Positions 7,987 through 14,992 of a DNA stretch of 27,203 bases are shown one piece after another (within the stretch, counting starts at the first letter, position 1; each line of letters opens with the position of its first letter). The position numbers were made by a program, and so were the translations under genes. The stretch comes from a virus, in IMG/VR virus record IMGVR_UViG_3300007541_000158, positions 1-27,203 of that record, one strand, 5' to 3'. The notes below the pieces were generated by a model. That model saw nothing but the letters and a program-made list of their open reading frames with translations. It did no database searches and was not told the DNA's origin.

Positions 7987-10082
7987 TATCCTTGTTTATA
8001 CAAAAATCCAAGAACTTGGAAGTTATAATAAGTATTTAACACTTGAAATTCTGATACTGGAGCTGGCAATGGTGTATCAGTTGCTGATGCCATTTGCCTT
8101 TGATTATTTTGTGTTGGAGTAGATACAGGAATCAAAGCAGGAGTTTCTGCTGGTTGTTCATAAGGAGCATATTGTGCAATTGATGATGGTGTAGAAGTAA
8201 GAACATTCTTCTGACCTATCAAAGAAAGTGTAGATCTACTAGGATCTCCATGGAAAGTCTTAAATACTACTTTGCCATTTTGATCAGTAATTTGATAGAA
8301 AGCTCCTCCATTCTGAGCACTTCCAGAATGGAAACTAATTTTGTATCCGGGAGGTAGAGCTGGTGCTGGGATATTTGCATACTCTGCACTTTTGCCAAAT
8401 CTAGTTTCTCCTGATTTTGGTATGAAATAATCAAATGCTGCCATACTTCTTTGCGTATGGTGACCAGCAGTAGCATTTTCTAAGAATCTTTTCTTTTCGT
8501 CAAAAGTTCCATTGACAGGATATCTCTTACCAGAAACAGATCCTGCACTTCCCATTTCCATAACTCTACCTTCAGCAGCAAGAATTGCTGCCATACTATC
8601 AATCATTGGAACAACTATATCCATTGGTAAATCTCTAGCCCATCTAGTATCAACGTGGAAGGGAGTTCCTCCTCCATGACCAGTGAGAAGTCCAGTCATT
8701 GTCCCCATACCTGTTGATAAAGATGCTGGTTGTGACACTGCTGTAGTTTGTGGTTGTGAAGTAGAAGATCCACCAAATAGTGATGATCCCATCCCAAAAA
8801 TATTAGGAAAAGTGAATGTTGAAGATGGTTTTGTCGTTGATGATGGTCCATCAAATTTTTTCTGTTTTGTTGATGGATATAGCCTCTTACTCAAGGAAGT
8901 TTCAGGAAGTACACCAGTAGTTTCATATAAGTCCTGAAGTTCCAATAACTTAATTCCCTGAACCACTATCTGATCTTCAAGCATCCTTATCTTTTGATCT
9001 GATTCGGATAGATCATCTTGTAACTTCTTTATCTTAGAAGGATTCTTAAATAAAGATTTTCTTTCATTATATAATGCATCATTTATTTTTTGTCTATTTT
9101 GCAATTCATCATCATACATTGAAAGGAATTGTGCAGTAGACTTTTCATCTGCTGTCATCTTATCATAATCTGCCTTTGTTGCTATCCTTCCATATTGATC
9201 TCTCAATTTAGTGATAAAAACTCCTTTCTTGGAGTTTCCTACGCCATACATTCTCTTTATATTTGCTGTTATGAGATTATTGACAAATGGTGCAATCTTT
9301 GGCAGTGCATACTTATAAAAAGCTGCTCTACCTGCCAAAGCAGCTACTGCAATTCCAACAGCAGGAAGAACCACTGGATTGAGAAGTAAGGAAACTAAAG
9401 ATCCAACAAGGGCAGCAGTGACATTAAAAAGAATACCAAAGGCACCAAGTAATGGGGTAAAGGGTGCAAGAATAAGAGCACCCATAATGCCAACCATCCC
9501 AAGAAGAATGACTTCCATATTATTAGTCAAAAATCCAATAATAGAATCTTTCTTCTTAGGATCACTGAGAATACTTAGAACTTGCATGACTGCAGTTCCT
9601 ATAGCAAATTTTTTTAAAAATTCAAAGGCTCCATCAAATAAAGGGAGTTTTGGAGCTGCTATCTTTAATGACTTTCCTTCATCTCTAGATCTACTTCTAG
9701 TTTCTACACTTTCCTCTCTTTGCCTCTTTTTTTCCAATTGATCTGATCTTCTTTCTACCTCTGCATTTTTGGATTCAGATTTATACTCTGACTTAGAAAT
9801 TTTAAGAAGAGAACTCGTATTCTTCACTAAAGAATCTAAAATACCATTTAAAAAATCAAAACTAACTTTACCTTTAGGTACTTTAGTTTCCTTTACACTT
9901 GGTAAAATAACTTTGGGTGCCAATTTGGATGATGGTCTAGAAACTAAAGATGATACTTCAGACTTTACTATTGATGATCTTCTTCTATCTCCTTCACGAG
10001 GTTTTGATACAAACTTATCTACTTTTATTTTCTTAACCAGTTTACCTTTACTATCTGCAGGTTTTAGAAGTCCCTTTACCAT
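7986..10082 (-). CDS. Tail hub / tape-measure candidate with membrane helices (698 aa)
   Basis: Residues 1-145 are strongly basic, charged and probably disordered (RRSDQLEKKRQREESVETRS). A conserved amphipathic motif FEFLKKFAIGTAVMQVLSIL follows (152-171). Three strongly hydrophobic segments lie at about 188-250, as in tape-measure proteins. A coiled-coil-like stretch covers 330-395. After a Ser/Thr/Pro linker, residues 465-615 form a globular domain with GGGTPFHVDTRWARD, ATAGHHTQRSMAAFDYFIP and VFKTFHGD, which looks like a metallopeptidase-type cell-wall domain (candidate ligands H476, H541/H542, D551, H611). That enzymatic reading is speculative. It shares the FLK(K/R)F.IGTA(V/I)M motif and a related C-terminal tail with the 733 aa neighbour, so the two may be diverged duplicates. 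It occupies the position of gp28/gp29 in T4. Confidence 0.65.
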   Translation of the reverse strand: MVKGLLKPADSKGKLVKKIKVDKFVSKPREGDRRRSSIVKSEVSSLVSRPSSKLAPKVILPSVKETKVPKGKVSFDFLNGILDSLVKNTSSLLKISKSEYKSESKNAEVERRSDQLEKKRQREESVETRSRSRDEGKSLKIAAPKLPLFDGAFEFLKKFAIGTAVMQVLSILSDPKKKDSIIGFLTNNMEVILLGMVGIMGALILAPFTPLLGAFGILFNVTAALVGSLVSLLLNPVVLPAVGIAVAALAGRAAFYKYALPKIAPFVNNLITANIKRMYGVGNSKKGVFITKLRDQYGRIATKADYDKMTADEKSTAQFLSMYDDELQNRQKINDALYNERKSLFKNPSKIKKLQDDLSESDQKIRMLEDQIVVQGIKLLELQDLYETTGVLPETSLSKRLYPSTKQKKFDGPSSTTKPSSTFTFPNIFGMGSSLFGGSSTSQPQTTAVSQPASLSTGMGTMTGLLTGHGGGTPFHVDTRWARDLPMDIVVPMIDSMAAILAAEGRVMEMGSAGSVSGKRYPVNGTFDEKKRFLENATAGHHTQRSMAAFDYFIPKSGETRFGKSAEYANIPAPALPPGYKISFHSGSAQNGGAFYQITDQNGKVVFKTFHGDPSRSTLSLIGQKNVLTSTPSSIAQYAPYEQPAETPALIPVSTPTQNNQRQMASATDTPLPAPVSEFQVLNTYYNFQVLGFLYKQG

Positions 10083-10088
10083 TTCTTA

Positions 10089-12290
10089 TTACCCCACAAG
10101 ATTATAAATTGATTTGATCACAAGAAAATTAGAGTTTGTTCTATCATATGCAGAGAATGTAGGAATGGTCTTTTGTGTTGCAGTAGAAACATTTGTCTGC
10201 TGATTTTGCTGACCATCTGTTGAAATGGGTATGGGCAATGGAGACAATCCAGTAGAACCAGGAGCTTGGGGAGTACTAACAGTTGGTTTTGCAGTAACTA
10301 CTATTGCTGTTGATGGAGTAGTGGATTGTGATTTGATACTTGCAGGTGCTGCTGATGGATGAGTTAAAGATCCATCGGGTTTTTGATAGAATGTTTGACC
10401 TCCAAATGTAACCATTTTCCCTTGGTTTTGTGCTGGAGGTGCAGCAGTAGCAGCTGCTGTAGGTGAAGCTCCTGGTGCAGATGCTGCAGGAGCAGAAGTC
10501 TTTGTTACTGGACCAAGTTTTGCACCTGATGGTGCCATTTGAATTGTGTATGGTCCACCACCAGCACCAAAGTAGTCTCTAGTAGCAACACTAAAGTCCA
10601 TCATTCGTTTTGGATCTTGTCCAGCAACACCAGATCCAACATCATTGATTCTCACAACTGCTTGTTTTCCAGTTTTTGAATCAGTGAGCAAGACATTGAA
10701 AGCTTGACCTCTAGCTAAAGTTCTGCCACCAGGAAAATTTGGTGCAGAATATGTCATACTTCTTGGGAGTTTTGATATGAGAGATGGGAATGCTGCAGCT
10801 GTGAATTTAGATTTATCATATCTCTCACCAGTAGAAGTCCTAGCATTTGGATCTGCTCTACCAGTTCCAGAGTTGATTCCACCTAGTCCAGGATTATACC
10901 AAGATGCTTTTGCACCAGTTGCCAAGGTTTGTCCAGCAGGTCCAGGAAGAGATGTCCCTACTGCAGGTGGTGCTCCAGATGATGCTGCTTGACCTGATGG
11001 CTGTGCTGGTTGTGCAGTTCCCATCATGGGTATTCTGGGAAGATTAATCATATCATCTATTATTCCAGGATCTATAGCCCCTATCTGCATCTTTGATAGA
11101 TCCATTTTTGGAATAAAATTACCTGGTATTTTATCAATCAGTCCATTAATCTGCTCCACCATACTTTTAATTCCACCATTAACACCACCAATAACAGTAT
11201 TAATTGGTGCTATTATTTTATCTTTAATAATTCCTTTTATACCATCTTCTATTTTTTGAATGGTTCCATTCAACCAATTCACTATCCCATTAATATAAGC
11301 TTGAGGATTTTCCAGGAATTTCAACAATTCCATAATAGCAGTTCCTATCAGGAACCTCTTGAGGAAATCACCAATGACATCAAGAACACCTTTAACTGGT
11401 GCAATTGCAGAGGCAAGAGCATTGGTCAAACCAGATGCCATTCTTCCTCTTTCTGCTCCCTCCTCTCTTATTACCTTTCTAGTCTTATCAGCATATACTC
11501 TATCTTTTTCTCCTTTCTTCTTTTCTACTTTATTTTTCTTTTTATCAGTATCAACTATATTTTTTATATTATTATTGGCGTCAGAAATTTTAGAGGCCAA
11601 TACTTTCATGGACTCAGAAACTTCATCCTTCTTGTCTTCTGAAGGTTTGATTAAAGGGACCTTTTTCTCCTGTTTAACTCCTGGAAGTGCCTTTACTGCT
11701 TTAGTAGTTGTTGGTTCCTTTTTCTTTGCGACAAAAGATTCAGCTTTAATCTTCTGTGCTTTAACTTTAAATCTACCAGTCTTTCCCTTTACTCTTTTAA
11801 ATTCATTAGTGAGTATCTCAATTTCCTCTGTTGGCATTTGGCTGCCAGGCATTCTGCCAGCAGCCATTTTTTCTCGCAAAAGAGTCTTATATGTATCATA
11901 ATCAATATCAATTACATCATCAAATCCCAATAATCTAAGGATTAGTGGATCTATATCCTCATCTACAATATCTGTACCCCTTTTCTCTGCCTTTGGAACA
12001 ACAGCAAGGGCAGAAGAAGATGGAGGTTCAGCAGTAGCAGTAGCAGTTTTGGGTTTCGAGAAAGCTACTTCACCATCTATCATCCCAAAAGCCATTCCCT
12101 CTGCTACTTCAGCAAAGTCATTGCTCTCTCCACTTATTATTTTTTCATCTATTTTATCTTGCTCATCTTCAGTTAAGGAATCATAAAAACCTTCTAGCAA
12201 AGACAGGCGCTTTTCATCGAGATTGGATAAGATATCTTTTCCAGTTTCATGTTGAAATATTTTAAGTAGTCTGACTACTTTACTGTCCAT
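10089..12290 (-). CDS. Tail hub protein with RlpA-like double-psi beta-barrel (733 aa)
   Basis: Residues 150-290 are basic and Lys-rich. FLKRFLIGTAIMELLKFLEN (309-328) matches the motif in the 698 aa neighbour and is followed by amphipathic helices (330-400). Residues about 458-587 look like an RlpA/DPBB domain: ATGAKASWYNPG, TSTGERYDKSKFTAAAFPS, FNVLLTDSKTGKQAVVRIND and DPKRMMDFSVATRDYFG. These parallel the ASWYG, NGE.fd...AAH, V.DRGP and DLS.aAA segments of RlpA. D550 corresponds to the conserved catalytic aspartate of lytic transglycosylase DPBB domains. The tail (595-733) is Ala/Pro/Thr-rich. A peptidoglycan-opening role at the tail tip is inference. It overlaps the gp51-like ORF by 11 nt and has no lysozyme-type motif elsewhere. 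Confidence 0.7.
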   Translation of the reverse strand: MDSKVVRLLKIFQHETGKDILSNLDEKRLSLLEGFYDSLTEDEQDKIDEKIISGESNDFAEVAEGMAFGMIDGEVAFSKPKTATATAEPPSSSALAVVPKAEKRGTDIVDEDIDPLILRLLGFDDVIDIDYDTYKTLLREKMAAGRMPGSQMPTEEIEILTNEFKRVKGKTGRFKVKAQKIKAESFVAKKKEPTTTKAVKALPGVKQEKKVPLIKPSEDKKDEVSESMKVLASKISDANNNIKNIVDTDKKKNKVEKKKGEKDRVYADKTRKVIREEGAERGRMASGLTNALASAIAPVKGVLDVIGDFLKRFLIGTAIMELLKFLENPQAYINGIVNWLNGTIQKIEDGIKGIIKDKIIAPINTVIGGVNGGIKSMVEQINGLIDKIPGNFIPKMDLSKMQIGAIDPGIIDDMINLPRIPMMGTAQPAQPSGQAASSGAPPAVGTSLPGPAGQTLATGAKASWYNPGLGGINSGTGRADPNARTSTGERYDKSKFTAAAFPSLISKLPRSMTYSAPNFPGGRTLARGQAFNVLLTDSKTGKQAVVRINDVGSGVAGQDPKRMMDFSVATRDYFGAGGGPYTIQMAPSGAKLGPVTKTSAPAASAPGASPTAAATAAPPAQNQGKMVTFGGQTFYQKPDGSLTHPSAAPASIKSQSTTPSTAIVVTAKPTVSTPQAPGSTGLSPLPIPISTDGQQNQQTNVSTATQKTIPTFSAYDRTNSNFLVIKSIYNLVG

Positions 12291-12459
12291 TTGCTTGCTT
12301 ATGCTTGAGTTCTTCTTCCTCTAAATGCTGCTTAAGGAGTGCAACATAAATGTCTCTCTCCCAAGGCATCATGTTTTCTATCTCAGTCAATGAGTATTTA
12401 TGATACTGCATCAAGGCGAAGTTGAGTTTAAAGTAACTCTCTAGGTCCATGTGGACCAT
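12280..12459 (-). CDS. gp51: gp51-like baseplate hub assembly protein (59 aa)
   Basis: This short ORF fills the gap between gp26 and the 733 aa gene. It encodes MVHMDLESYFKLNFALMQYH, then YSLTEIENMMPWERDIYVAL and an acidic/basic tail ending in KQANGQ. The 'Y.L.EIE.M.PWERD.YV.LL' signature is what I recall for the short gp51-type protein of T4-like cyanophages, encoded directly after gp26, and it also resembles small tail-assembly chaperones. T4 gp51 itself is much longer, so the name rests on synteny (T4 order is 26-51-27). It starts 2 nt after the gp26 stop (or 9 nt later at a second ATG) and overlaps the next gene by 11 nt. The strong helix pattern and full use of the gap make it a real gene. 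Confidence 0.75.
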   Translation of the reverse strand: MVHMDLESYFKLNFALMQYHKYSLTEIENMMPWERDIYVALLKQHLEEEELKHKQANGQ

Positions 12460-12461
12460 GC

Positions 12462-13181
12462 CTATGCGAAAAAACTGGATAATCCCTCCAGAACTACAGT
12501 GCTATTAACTTTAGTTTTTGGATTAGTGACTTCAATCTCGTAAGAAAGTTTTGGCATGGTTTCAAAGAATTTTTCAATTGCTTTGAATTGAATGGAGTTC
12601 ATCTGCTCAAGAAATTCAATCACTTCTTTCTTAGTGACATCAGCAGTTGACCAAACTTCTTCTTCACTGTAGATCTTATCAATACAAGATGCAATCAATT
12701 CAAATGATTGATCCATGTTTGAAGATCCACTGAGATCAAAATTATTCTGAATGAATTGATTCAATGATGGATACTTCATTTCCATCATCAAATCATCAGA
12801 AAGTTTAATTCTCTTATCATGTCCCTCATTTTCTGTCACCTGGATTTCATCAATGGAGATCTTAATGGGTATTTCAGTTTCTCCATCATCAGGTGCAATA
12901 ATATTAACTTCTACTTCTTCACCAACTGATTTACCTCTGATGTTGAGGAAGAGGTATTCAATATCAAAAGTAGGGAGTTCTTCTACTTTAACACCCTTGG
13001 TCTCAATGCAGTTTTTCAGAACAGTCTTGATTGCTGTAGTGATTTGCTTAGTATCTTCACTTTCAAGTGCAAGAACTAACAATTTTTCTTCTTTTACAAG
13101 GAAAGGTCTATACTTAATTGGTTTTTTTGTAGAAGGCAATACCAACTCATATGTTGGGGTAGCAATCTTTGGTAAAGGCAT
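12462..13181 (-). CDS. gp26: gp26 baseplate hub subunit (239 aa)
   Basis: The protein starts MPLPKIATPTYELVLPSTKK with PIKYRPFLVKEEKLLVLALE right after. This YRPFLVKEEK(I/L)L opening is characteristic of the T4 gp26 family. The middle holds FDIEYLFLNIRGKSVGEEVE, also a family hallmark, and the end is an alpha/beta region closing with VVLEGLSSFFA. At 239 aa it is slightly longer than T4 gp26 (208 aa). gp26 is part of the central hub of the baseplate. It is followed at 2 nt by the gp51-like ORF, as in T4. A late box TAATAAATA (13211-13219) sits about 30 nt upstream and an AGGA ribosome site precedes the ATG. Confidence 0.9.
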   Translation of the reverse strand: MPLPKIATPTYELVLPSTKKPIKYRPFLVKEEKLLVLALESEDTKQITTAIKTVLKNCIETKGVKVEELPTFDIEYLFLNIRGKSVGEEVEVNIIAPDDGETEIPIKISIDEIQVTENEGHDKRIKLSDDLMMEMKYPSLNQFIQNNFDLSGSSNMDQSFELIASCIDKIYSEEEVWSTADVTKKEVIEFLEQMNSIQFKAIEKFFETMPKLSYEIEVTNPKTKVNSTVVLEGLSSFFA

Positions 13182-13210
13182 AATATCCTAATAATGACTT
13201 CAGATAATGC

Positions 13211-13219
13211 TATTTATTA
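13211..13219 (-). promoter_or_regulatory. T4-type late promoter for gp26 (TAATAAATA)
   Basis: The minus strand reads TAATAAATA, ending about 30 nt before the gp26 ATG at 13181. The first TAA is the stop codon of gp54 (13217-13219). It matches the cyanophage late consensus NATAAATA. Confidence 0.75.
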
Positions 13220-14101
13220 AGCATTTCCGAATCCAGGTGTTTGTGGATTGGTAAATGATGCCCCACTAGATCTAATGAGTTTCACTGTACCATTATCACT
13301 GTAGTATGAACCTCTAGGATCACTAACTCCACTTAAAGATGATGGTCTTGCGCCAGGTCTATCATATCCAACTCTAGGATACCTTCTAGTGACACCTTGA
13401 TCTTGCCCTGCTCCTGCAGATTGATACACTGGTCCAGGACCACCATTAAACAATCCTTGAAGGTTTATATCAGGAACACTATCAAGTGGAAATACTGCTC
13501 CAGTATCTCTAATATATCTGATGTATGAGATACCAACATTGCATTTTAGCAACTCACTACCATCATATGACACTGGCATAGATGTAATATTAACTGGGAA
13601 TGCACCAATGAATGTGTATCCTAATGATGGACCATAAACATCCTTTTCAAATTTGCTAATGAAAATATCAGATCTGTATGTATCTGGATAATTGAATCTA
13701 TAATTTGCAACTCTAGATTTAAATGCTCTAGGATTATATTGACCAGCAATAAAATCTATCCATCCTTCAAAAAATTCTATGACTTTATAACCTCTATCAA
13801 CATAGAAAGTCATATTCAAGGTATCATCATAATCACGTCTATATGCCATCTTTTCAGTGACACCATGATAATCATTCTCTACAGTATGAGTTCTCAAAAA
13901 TGTTCCTGGAAGTGATGTTTCACTGCACAACAATTCCATATTCTCACCATCAAGTCCATAATTAAATCCCCTAGAAGACAGGAATGCACTTACTGATGGA
14001 GGTGGTTGTAACTTTACTTGATATACAGATGTCTGAGCAATATTCAGAATTCTGCTCTTCAAGTGCGATGTCTTAATGGCATTAGGACGTGGAGCAGGCA
14101 T
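13217..14101 (-). CDS. gp54: gp54-like baseplate tail-tube initiator (294 aa)
   Basis: Residues 15-230 show the tail-tube fold pattern: YQVKLQPPPSVSAFLSSRGF, ELLCSETSLPGTFLRTHTVE, GVTEKMAYRRDYDDTLNMTF, KVIEFFEGWIDFIAGQ, and VYGPSLGYTFIGAFPVNITS. The closing ISYIRYIRD strand is typical of gp19/gp54 proteins. gp54 sits on top of the baseplate and starts polymerisation of the tail tube. It is close to T4 gp54 in length (320 aa). The last 60 residues are Gly/Ser/Arg-rich and probably flexible. It is divergently oriented from gp4. No good ribosome site precedes the ATG, and a weak late box TATACATA lies 28 nt upstream (14129-14136). gp48 and gp54 are related folds, but the plus-strand 539 aa gene fits gp48 better. 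Confidence 0.8.
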   Translation of the reverse strand: MPAPRPNAIKTSHLKSRILNIAQTSVYQVKLQPPPSVSAFLSSRGFNYGLDGENMELLCSETSLPGTFLRTHTVENDYHGVTEKMAYRRDYDDTLNMTFYVDRGYKVIEFFEGWIDFIAGQYNPRAFKSRVANYRFNYPDTYRSDIFISKFEKDVYGPSLGYTFIGAFPVNITSMPVSYDGSELLKCNVGISYIRYIRDTGAVFPLDSVPDINLQGLFNGGPGPVYQSAGAGQDQGVTRRYPRVGYDRPGARPSSLSGVSDPRGSYYSDNGTVKLIRSSGASFTNPQTPGFGNA

Positions 14102-14102
14102 C

Positions 14103-14110
14103 TATAAATA
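14103..14110 (+). promoter_or_regulatory. T4-type late promoter for gp4 (TATAAATA)
   Basis: A perfect T4 late consensus TATAAATA stands 30 nt upstream of the gp4 ATG (14141) in the 39 bp divergent spacer. It would drive gp4, the 125 aa gene, gp48 and gp53. Confidence 0.8.
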
Positions 14111-14128
14111 AATTTGGACTACTATTAC

Positions 14129-14136
14129 TATGTATA
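14129..14136 (-). promoter_or_regulatory. Possible late promoter for gp54 (TATACATA)
   Basis: The minus strand reads TATACATA, one mismatch from TATAAATA, 28 nt upstream of the gp54 start. It faces the gp4 promoter at 14103-14110, so the two transcripts would overlap at their 5' ends. The mismatch keeps confidence low. Confidence 0.4.
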
Positions 14137-14140
14137 AGAC

Positions 14141-14653
14141 ATGCCTCGTGATTCCAAGTACCATCAGGGAAGGTTTCATCCCCAATATCCTGAAAAATAT
14201 TTGGGTGATGCTAATAATATTGTTTATAGAAGTAGTTGGGAATTACATTTCCTAAGATGGTGCGATAGAAATGATAATGTTTTGGAGTATGCATCCGAAG
14301 AGTTCAGCATACCATATGTTTCACCTGTAGACAATAGAGTTCATAGATATTATCCTGATGGTTTTGTAAAAATAAAACATCAGAATGGTGAAATCAAAAA
14401 GTATGTTGTTGAAATTAAACCTTTAAGACAAACTCTTGAACCTAAAAAACCAGATAAAGTTACCAAGACATATATTAATGAGTGCAAAACCTATGCAGTG
14501 AACCAGGCAAAATGGAAATTTGCCAGGGAATTCTGTAAAGATAATATGATTGAATTCAAAATTCTAACAGAAGAGGACTTAGGTATTAAGTCATATGGAA
14601 CAAGAAGACTACCTAATAAGCGATACAAACAGAATAGAAAACGTAGTAGATGA
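14141..14653 (+). CDS. gp4: gp4 head completion protein (170 aa)
   Basis: This 170 aa basic protein has YHQGRFHPQYPEKYLGDANN, IVYRSSWELHFLRWCDRNDN, EYASEEFSIPYVSP, HRYYPDGFVKIK and VVEIKPLRQT. These are the recognisable blocks of T4 gp4 (head completion, a PD-(D/E)XK nuclease-like fold; the D in YYPDGFV and the E-x-K in VEIKP are the expected active-site positions). In T4 gp4 closes the filled head so that the tail can join. It is near T4 length (150 aa). The C-terminus is very basic (KRYKQNRKRSR). It is the first gene of the plus-strand late operon, behind a perfect late promoter, and overlaps the next gene by 59 nt. Confidence 0.9.
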   Translation: MPRDSKYHQGRFHPQYPEKYLGDANNIVYRSSWELHFLRWCDRNDNVLEYASEEFSIPYVSPVDNRVHRYYPDGFVKIKHQNGEIKKYVVEIKPLRQTLEPKKPDKVTKTYINECKTYAVNQAKWKFAREFCKDNMIEFKILTEEDLGIKSYGTRRLPNKRYKQNRKRSR

Positions 14654-14972
14654 TATCATTGGTCTCAGAGATCCTGATGATATGATGATAGAATTGTTGG
14701 ATACTTTGAAAACTACTGAGTTAGTCCCAACTGTTGGTAGATATTATACCTTTGTTTATTCTCCTAAGACACCCAGAATTGAATATGACCAGCATCCACT
14801 GATTGCTTGTGTTGGATTATTCAGATGGGGATTCAGAGGTATCAATTATCACTGGAGTGATTTTAGAAACTACACTTGGGAAGAAGTTTCTGGAAGTTTG
14901 CATCTTGTATATCCATTAGAGTTGAATGATATGAGATCTATCCCGTATCAACATTTCAGGATAAATAACTAA
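14595..14972 (+). CDS. Conserved cyanophage protein between gp4 and gp48 (125 aa)
   Basis: This 125 aa protein has a distinctive core: VGRYYTFVYSPKTPRIEYDQ, HPLIACVGLFRWGFRGINYH, WSDFRNYTWEEVSGSLHLVY and a closing SIPYQHFRINN. I recall this family (YTF.Y.PKT...YD.HPLI...F.WGF.G.N.HW...R.YTW) from T4-like marine phages at this locus, but no function is established to my knowledge. Aromatic and Pro residues suggest a small beta barrel. The first ~40 residues (MEQEDYLISDTNRIENVVDD) overlap gp4 by 59 nt, and a later start near 14682 (MMIELLDTLK) is possible. No clear ribosome site supports either. A head/neck or baseplate role is inference from the flanking genes. Confidence 0.75.
   Translation: MEQEDYLISDTNRIENVVDDIIGLRDPDDMMIELLDTLKTTELVPTVGRYYTFVYSPKTPRIEYDQHPLIACVGLFRWGFRGINYHWSDFRNYTWEEVSGSLHLVYPLELNDMRSIPYQHFRINN
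14960..14967 (+). promoter_or_regulatory. Late promoter box for gp48 (GATAAATA)
   Basis: GATAAATA matches NATAAATA and lies about 25 nt upstream of the gp48 ATG (14993). It overlaps the last codons of the 125 aa gene, whose TAA follows at 14970-14972. Confidence 0.6.
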
Positions 14973-14992
14973 ACTGGACAAAACGCTACCTG

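Noticed and set aside
11359-11901. Plus-strand frame of 180 codons opposite the 733 aa gene
   Set aside because: Hydrophobic low-complexity antisense frame of a Lys/Glu-rich coding region; no homology seen and no promoter.
12395-12402. CATAAATA late box inside the gp51-like ORF
   Set aside because: It is about 105 nt from the next start and inside coding sequence; distance is too great compared with the other late boxes (19-30 nt).
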